Below are positions 34,380 to 39,164 of a stretch of DNA of 39,164 bases, piece by piece. Source of the stretch: Acanthaster planci (taxonomy: Eukaryota > Echinodermata > Asteroidea > Valvatida > Acanthasteridae). The notes beneath the pieces are model-generated. The model was not told the origin of the DNA and did no database searches. It saw only the letters and a list, made by a program, of their open reading frames with translations. Each line of letters begins with the position of its first letter. Position 1 is the stretch's first letter. The stretch lies in NCBI RefSeq assembly GCF_001949145.1, contig NW_019091370.1:2668932-2708095 (forward strand). The letters run 5' to 3'. The position numbers and the translations under genes were made by a program.

Positions 34380-35120
34380 TCAAACAGCTGTTCCCTCTGA
34401 ATGCCTCTCCGTCTCTGTATCAGTGCTTGAGCTGGGTTCTACGACTTCATCTCTGGGGAGTCCATCCCCGTCCAGTTCATACGGTGGTGCCGCCTCCTCC
34501 CAGTACGATGACCCGTCACACTTCCTCCTCGTGATGGGATCCGTCACATTGCCCTGGCTGTAGATGATGCGATCCATGAGGTATTTGACGTGCTTGGAGC
34601 GTGGCAGAGTCAGCTGCTTCACCAGGACAATGTCACCCTCTTTGGCCTCCTCTTGTGCGTCATGGGCGAAGACAGTGGTCCGCTTGGGGTAATACTACAA
34701 AAGGAGCAAGTCCAAAAGAGCAAATGAGTTATAAATTCTTTATCTGTCAATTTGCTTCTTTTAGAACATCTAACAAAACATACTCATGCCCTCCCAGTGA
34801 AACAAGCTATCCAAGTAGGCCTGTATGTACTTATAGGCCAATAAGAGAGTGTGCATGGTGAGTTCAGTTTTTCTATAATTTTGAATTAAAATCATCCCAG
34901 TTTCAATGCTTTTTTACAATACAACTTCAAAAGCATCACTATGAAGGACTTTATGTGCCTTCCTCCATGAACAGTGTGATCATTTGGTCTTACGTGTTCA
35001 CGTAATTACCTGCATGACGTATTTGTCCAACACAAGCCGCTCCACCCGAACCTTGGCAGTTTTCATCATTCCGGTTCCGATTACTCGGCCCAAAAGAATC
35101 TTTGAGTGGTGTGCCGACAT
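34380..35120 (-). CDS. MRPS17: Mitochondrial small ribosomal subunit protein uS17m (two coding exons)
   Basis: Minus-strand exons 35120..35010 and 34694..34380 give 141 residues, phase 0 intron; human MRPS17 has 130. The first exon carries ILLGRVIGTGMMKTAKVRV, the OB-fold start of the S17 family, then RLVLDKYVMQ. The second has PKRTTVFAHDA, EGDIVLVKQLTLPRSKHVKY, and ITRRKCDGSSYW. The last 38 or so residues are acidic and Ser/Thr/Pro-rich and are not shared with bacterial S17. Role: binds 12S rRNA in the mitochondrial small subunit. CCTAG directly before AATTACAATG suggests that the start codon lies just after a splice acceptor, so a 5' UTR exon is expected upstream; a strong minus-strand donor, CCAG/GTAGGT, lies at 36541-36550. 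CTDP1 converges from the left. Confidence 0.95.
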
Positions 35121-35579
35121 TGTAATTCTAGGATAAGATTGTAAGTTTTAGATTAGCTTTGACCTGTTCTTTTCTATACGGCTGCTTCTGCCATGCTTGT
35201 GACAGCTGGATGAAGATGTGTTGCAGCGTACATGTAATTATGGATAACCAGATTTATAAAATCAGTCGGCCTACGGCATGCCATAAGCAGGAATGTCAGT
35301 TTTGTTGATGGATTTTTAAATCCGTTGGCGTTGCCGTGTTCAGTGACACACTGCCAGGATTTGAAAGCTGTATTTTTTAGTGTTCTGTTCAGATTGGTTG
35401 CTGTCAGGTGTGAATTCTGGAAAGGACTACAATCTGGGAAGAATCACTGCCTGGTGATAGCAGGCCAAACAAAATATTGCAAGTGCACACCATATTCCAT
35501 TCAAGCATTACCTCCAGAACTGTGGGGTCCGACATCTACCCTGCTTGTGGGAGTGGGGCAGACCCCACTGTTCTGACGG

Positions 35580-36149
35580 TAGAGGCACAGATCACAACTC
35601 AGGGACTGTCCCTGGATTTGGAAGTTTCCTTTATTTGGGGACAACACCAGTTCCCCAAAAGAGAGTGTCCCCATAAAAGGGGACTTTTTTTCCCAAGTGG
35701 CCTTGGGTTAAAAATATCTGTGCACTATTATCATTTTTTCTCCCACATTTTCCATTCATTTTATTAGATATTCCAATTGTTTTCATAAACTTCGCACCAT
35801 GCCATTCAATTAAGTATAGGCCCTATGTAAAGGATTGATATTTGAAAAATTAATCTGATGCAGTCTTTTTCCCACCCTTTACACTAAGTTGCATACTCTT
35901 GCTCATAATCCTAGAAGTAAATGGTAGGTGTTTTTTACACAGCAGCCTTGGGTGTTTTTTCCTGCTGAATCTAATTACGGCAATAAAAGAATCCCCAGGG
36001 CAATGGTAGGATCTCCAAGCCCGCTTGAAAAAAAATTGTCCCCACTTAACTTAGGGGACATTCTCTGTTTTTAAGGACTGATTTTGTCCCCAAATAAAGG
36101 GACTTCTCCACATTCAGGGACAGTCCATGAGTTGTGATCTGCACCTCTA
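35580..36149. mobile_element. MITE with long terminal inverted repeats, about 570 bp
   Basis: The left end (35580 to about 35645, starting TAGAGGCACAGATCACAACT) is about 85% identical by eye to the reverse complement of the right end (about 36084 to 36149, ending GATCTGCACCTCTA). Weaker inverted pairing continues inward: AGAGAGTGTCCCC and AAAAGGGGAC at the left face GGGGACATTCTCTG and TTGTCCCC at the right. The middle is AT-rich and non-coding. A TA target would fit the ends if TA is counted as duplicated. It lies in the presumed MRPS17 5' UTR intron. Confidence 0.8.
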
Positions 36150-36699
36150 CTGTCTGGGAGTATTTAATTAATATTATGTCATAGAGCTATCGCCAAGAAA
36201 TTATAGACTGTCTGGGCAGGCATGACAGGCTATCATGATGGATTGCAAGGAACTGATTATTCTCCTTTGTATGCATTACCACATGTACCGGTACCCTTCA
36301 GGTGGCGAAATTATACCTGACAACGATCCGGTCAAAGACGTTACCCCAACATGAGTCATGACTACTACTACTATGCTACCTGTAAACCAAAGAGCTACAT
36401 GTATTCAGTACAACTCGACACGCAGTCCATTCATTCGAGTTCTGCACATACGGCCTAGGCTATGATTATGAAAACCTGCGAATGAGTGAATCTCGAATTA
36501 CGTCTCAACAAAGTATAAACTACGGTCCAAACATGGATAGACCTACCTGGTACTATATCATGATCCACATAACCTGAGCATGGAGGTAGAATGACCTGAG
36601 TCACTGGTATTTTGTGTCGCCGATTTCTATCTCTGTCAGGTCTGTTGTGAACTACCCATGGCCCACAGTATGTACATGTACGTGCAAACGGCCAGTACC

Positions 36700-37400
36700 A
36701 CATGCACACAGCACGTTCTGATTTCTTACGAATTGGCGCCCTCTACTGTTTCTCTTCATGGGTCGACTACTAGTTCGGGCGGCTGGTCTTTCACGGGTTT
36801 CTTTTCTCGCGCTCGAACAGCGGGAACACGACCCAAGAACACTGTTCTCGGAACAGGATCGATCACACGCCACCTCTTCGTCAAGATTTTACACGAACAC
36901 ACGGAAAAACTCGCGAGATTTGATTTGTGAACAGCCGCAAAAACACCGATATGACTTTAATACAAAGCCGAAGACGATGGAAAGTTTGCAAAATTAACAT
37001 TAATAATTTTCCATGGCAGAAATATATTTTTTTTATGGAAAAGAAGTTAGCCCAGTTATCCGACATTAACTCCCAGAGAATGTATTGAGGACGCTGCCTT
37101 AAGCTTGTTGCATGTTGCTTGCCACAAATAACTATTACCGATAATAACCGGTTGTACGTTCCCAGCGTTCGAGCGGCCGACCCACAAACAACGAATCGAT
37201 CGAGCTGTTCATGAATAAACACGAGCGAGAACAAGCCGCCCGAACTCATCGTACGCGTCTGCATCCTGTGGAAACTCATCCGATGTACAGCGTAAAAGGT
37301 TGCACTACACCAAATACGCGCCGATAGAAAACAGTGCAAAATCGGACCGAAATAGCGTCGCCAGTTGACTCTCGTGAAGAGGTTGGCCTCCGGTTTTTCA
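36700..37400 (-). promoter_or_regulatory. CpG-rich stretch, candidate MRPS17 promoter
   Basis: CpG is frequent here (strings such as CGCGCTCGAACAGCGGG near 36810) compared with the AT-rich surroundings. It lies upstream of a strong minus-strand donor at 36541-36550 that could join the acceptor before the MRPS17 start codon. Promoter activity is inference. Confidence 0.35.
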
Positions 37401-37879
37401 CTGGAAATTCGAGATTATGGCCAGAAGATCACTTTTCGTTTCAATTTCACGAGGGTTAGCCACGAAATCTTTTTTATTCGCCTTTGAACGAAGATGCCGC
37501 AATAGCAGTAAAACTAAGCGCTCATATTTCTGAATGTAGCCGCCCGCCTCTATCCGAAATAGGTCCACAATTTGGGGCTTTTTGTGAAAGAAATATAGCC
37601 CGAACTGTAAACTCTCAGCCCTAAATTATTTATTTATTCTAATTATATTGTAAGAATTCCATGGGATCACAAATATTAATGAGCTCGCGCGCAGAATACA
37701 ACCATTTGGTGGAATGCACCCGTAAAGCACTCCAGCAGCATCTTCGAACTTTAAAATTAAACGTCGCATCCAAATGGAATATACTTGGACTTTTCTAGTG
37801 TGTTCATTCAGAAAAGACCAATGACTGTTTTTATTTTTGTCTATATTCTGATCACGGTGCTATGCAGCCCTTTCATATT

Positions 37880-38203
37880 TCTCTTCTCATATATACGCTA
37901 TTTTTCGGCGATGGCGTGCATATCCGTTGTTTCTTAGCTGCGTGAAGATCCACCACGATGAGTCTTCTAAACCACGAGCTGCTAATTTCAACTTTGACAC
38001 CAAGTGTTTGAACCCATATATGTTTCTTAGAATGGGACTTTCATTTGTATCAGAAAAGGTTATTTTCAAGATGAAAATCGTCTTCGGATAGATATTTTGT
38101 TTATCTGGAATTTTTTTTTGACCGTGCCGTGCCAACTTTGTCGCACGAGTTTCTGTGTCGACGATCGACCGGTCCGGTTGTGGGTGCTGCATATCCATGC
38201 GCA
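37880..38203 (+). other. Possible untranslated first exon of a downstream gene
   Basis: A second CpG-richer block ends in GCGCA/GTAAGT, a near-perfect plus-strand donor at 38203/38204. A short frame (ATGGCGTGC at 37910, eight codons then TAG) would be an upstream ORF. No coding exon follows within the window, so the idea is speculative. Confidence 0.25.
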
Positions 38204-38890
38204 GTAAGTTTTGATCGAACGTGAAGATTTTTTTTACTATACGCGTACCCAAAAGCAATGGACAATATTTGAATGGGGCAAATCACTCATATTTTTTTAT
38301 AACGGTGTTGAAAAAGGGTCATGAAGGAATAGATTTCCTTTTAACGACTACAGTCTGCAGGTGAGACCTTTACACATACATTTTAGGAAAACAAACTTAC
38401 TGTAGGAGGGGGAGGGTTTACCAATTAAACCGTTGTTGTGCATGGATTTTAAGGGTGTTAACTTGAGGAAATCATGGTGCAGTGTGAGCATTATAAGTGT
38501 GTTCGCATGCAGGACCCATAACAGGATCGAGACGCTGAAATGGAATACTTTTCTAGAATCTCCATGAAACAAAGGGCTTGTGTAGCTTTAGGCCTAAAAA
38601 TGAGAACGTTAACGTTCCTCATGAACTCCCCCTTTTCACTATTTATTTCTGGGAATGACACCAATGACAATTACTTAACCCTCTGTACACCCATATCTAT
38701 GTCAAATTCATGAGAGAGTCTTATCTATGAAGGCACTGATTGATTGGCATTTATACTAAATGACAAAAATGTTTCTCTGCAGCTAGTCGGACTTCCACCG
38801 TATATCCTGCCTGTATATCTTCTTAGAATGCCCTCCTGTAGATTGAAAAAGCTATGCTTATCTATATCCTCGAAATTATTTATGATTTAA

Positions 38891-39164
38891 ATTTTCAGTT
38901 TGTAAATCCTAACCCTAGTCTATTTTGAAATTGTCCACCCTAACCTTAGCCATTAAGTTTTCAGTTTGTATATCCTAACCCTAACCCTATAATTTTAATT
39001 TTGAGTTGTCAACCCTTACCCTATCCATTCAATTTTGAGATTGTAAACCATAACCCTAACCCTAACCCTAAAATTTTAATTTTGAATTTGTCAACCCTAA
39101 CCCTAGCCATTAAATTTTGAGTTTGTATGCCCTAACCCTAACCCTATAATTTTAATTTTGAATT
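38891..39164. repeat. Tandem satellite with telomere-like CCCTAA runs
   Basis: Units begin at 38891, 38957, 39032 and 39114 with [AG]TTTT[CG]AG[TA]TTGTA, spaced 66, 75 and 82 bases. Each unit has a first run of CCCTAA repeats (one to three copies), an AT-rich spacer like ATAATTTTAATTTTGA, a second run (TCAACCCTAACCCTAGCC) and CATT[AC]A. The unit length differs chiefly through the number of CCCTAA copies. The array continues past the window edge, so its length is unknown. Confidence 0.9.

Larger units (their letters stand above)
36150..38890. other. Region upstream of MRPS17, without recognised coding exons
   Basis: No protein similarity is seen. Two CpG-richer islands stand out, about 36720-37400 and about 37880-38220. 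The first suits an MRPS17 promoter on the minus strand; the second could begin a plus-strand gene beyond the window. The minus frame 37887-38258 (123 codons) has no family features. Confidence 0.4.

Noticed and set aside
37887-38258. 123-codon minus-strand frame
   Set aside because: No domain or family pattern, no splice signals in support, and it lies in a CpG-rich region where stops are depleted.
38891-39164. True chromosome end
   Set aside because: The CCCTAA runs are short, interrupted by fixed AT-rich spacers, and the array carries on at the window edge; a terminal telomere would be uninterrupted.

Overview
The window is nuclear DNA of an animal, most likely a marine invertebrate and probably a deuterostome. 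Genes are widely spaced, with GT-AG introns whose phases I could match exon by exon. Encoded proteins align best with animal orthologues, and the palindromic string TACATGTA is scattered throughout, a habit I associate with echinoderm, hemichordate and other marine invertebrate genomes. The exact phylum is inference. Nothing prokaryotic or viral is present as a working unit.

Five protein genes can be assembled from recognisable exons. (1) NDUFAF6, plus strand, 666-4963, six 3' exons; the 5' end lies before the window. (2) GINS3 (PSF3), plus strand, 6844-8109, two exons, complete, with an E2F-type site just upstream. (3) CENPL, minus strand, 10789-19565, eight visible exons; one internal exon is missing and probably lies in the 792-base run of N at 16427-17218. 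(4) CTDP1 (FCP1), plus strand, 22015-29018, six exons, complete, with a lipoyl-like N-terminal fold, DxDxT phosphatase core, BRCT domain and acidic C-terminus. (5) MRPS17 (uS17m), minus strand, 34380-35120, two coding exons.

Layout: NDUFAF6 and GINS3 run head to tail. GINS3 and CENPL converge, CENPL and CTDP1 diverge, and CTDP1 and MRPS17 converge. The three central genes all serve chromosome duplication and division (replicative helicase, inner kinetochore, RNA polymerase II CTD/mitotic-exit phosphatase). The two flanking genes serve mitochondria (complex I assembly, small mitoribosomal subunit). They form no operon, and shared regulation is only a hypothesis.

Introns and spacers carry many old mobile-element remains: a tRNA-derived SINE, a reverse-transcriptase C-terminal remnant with nearby LINE-like tails, two strong foldbacks, an inverted-repeat MITE of about 570 bp, and two hAT-like MITEs. 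There is also a 54-bp minisatellite that runs into the assembly gap. The right edge enters a tandem repeat whose unit carries telomere-like CCCTAA runs inside an AT-rich spacer; this is the most unusual sequence in the window. I found no evidence of a new multi-gene system.
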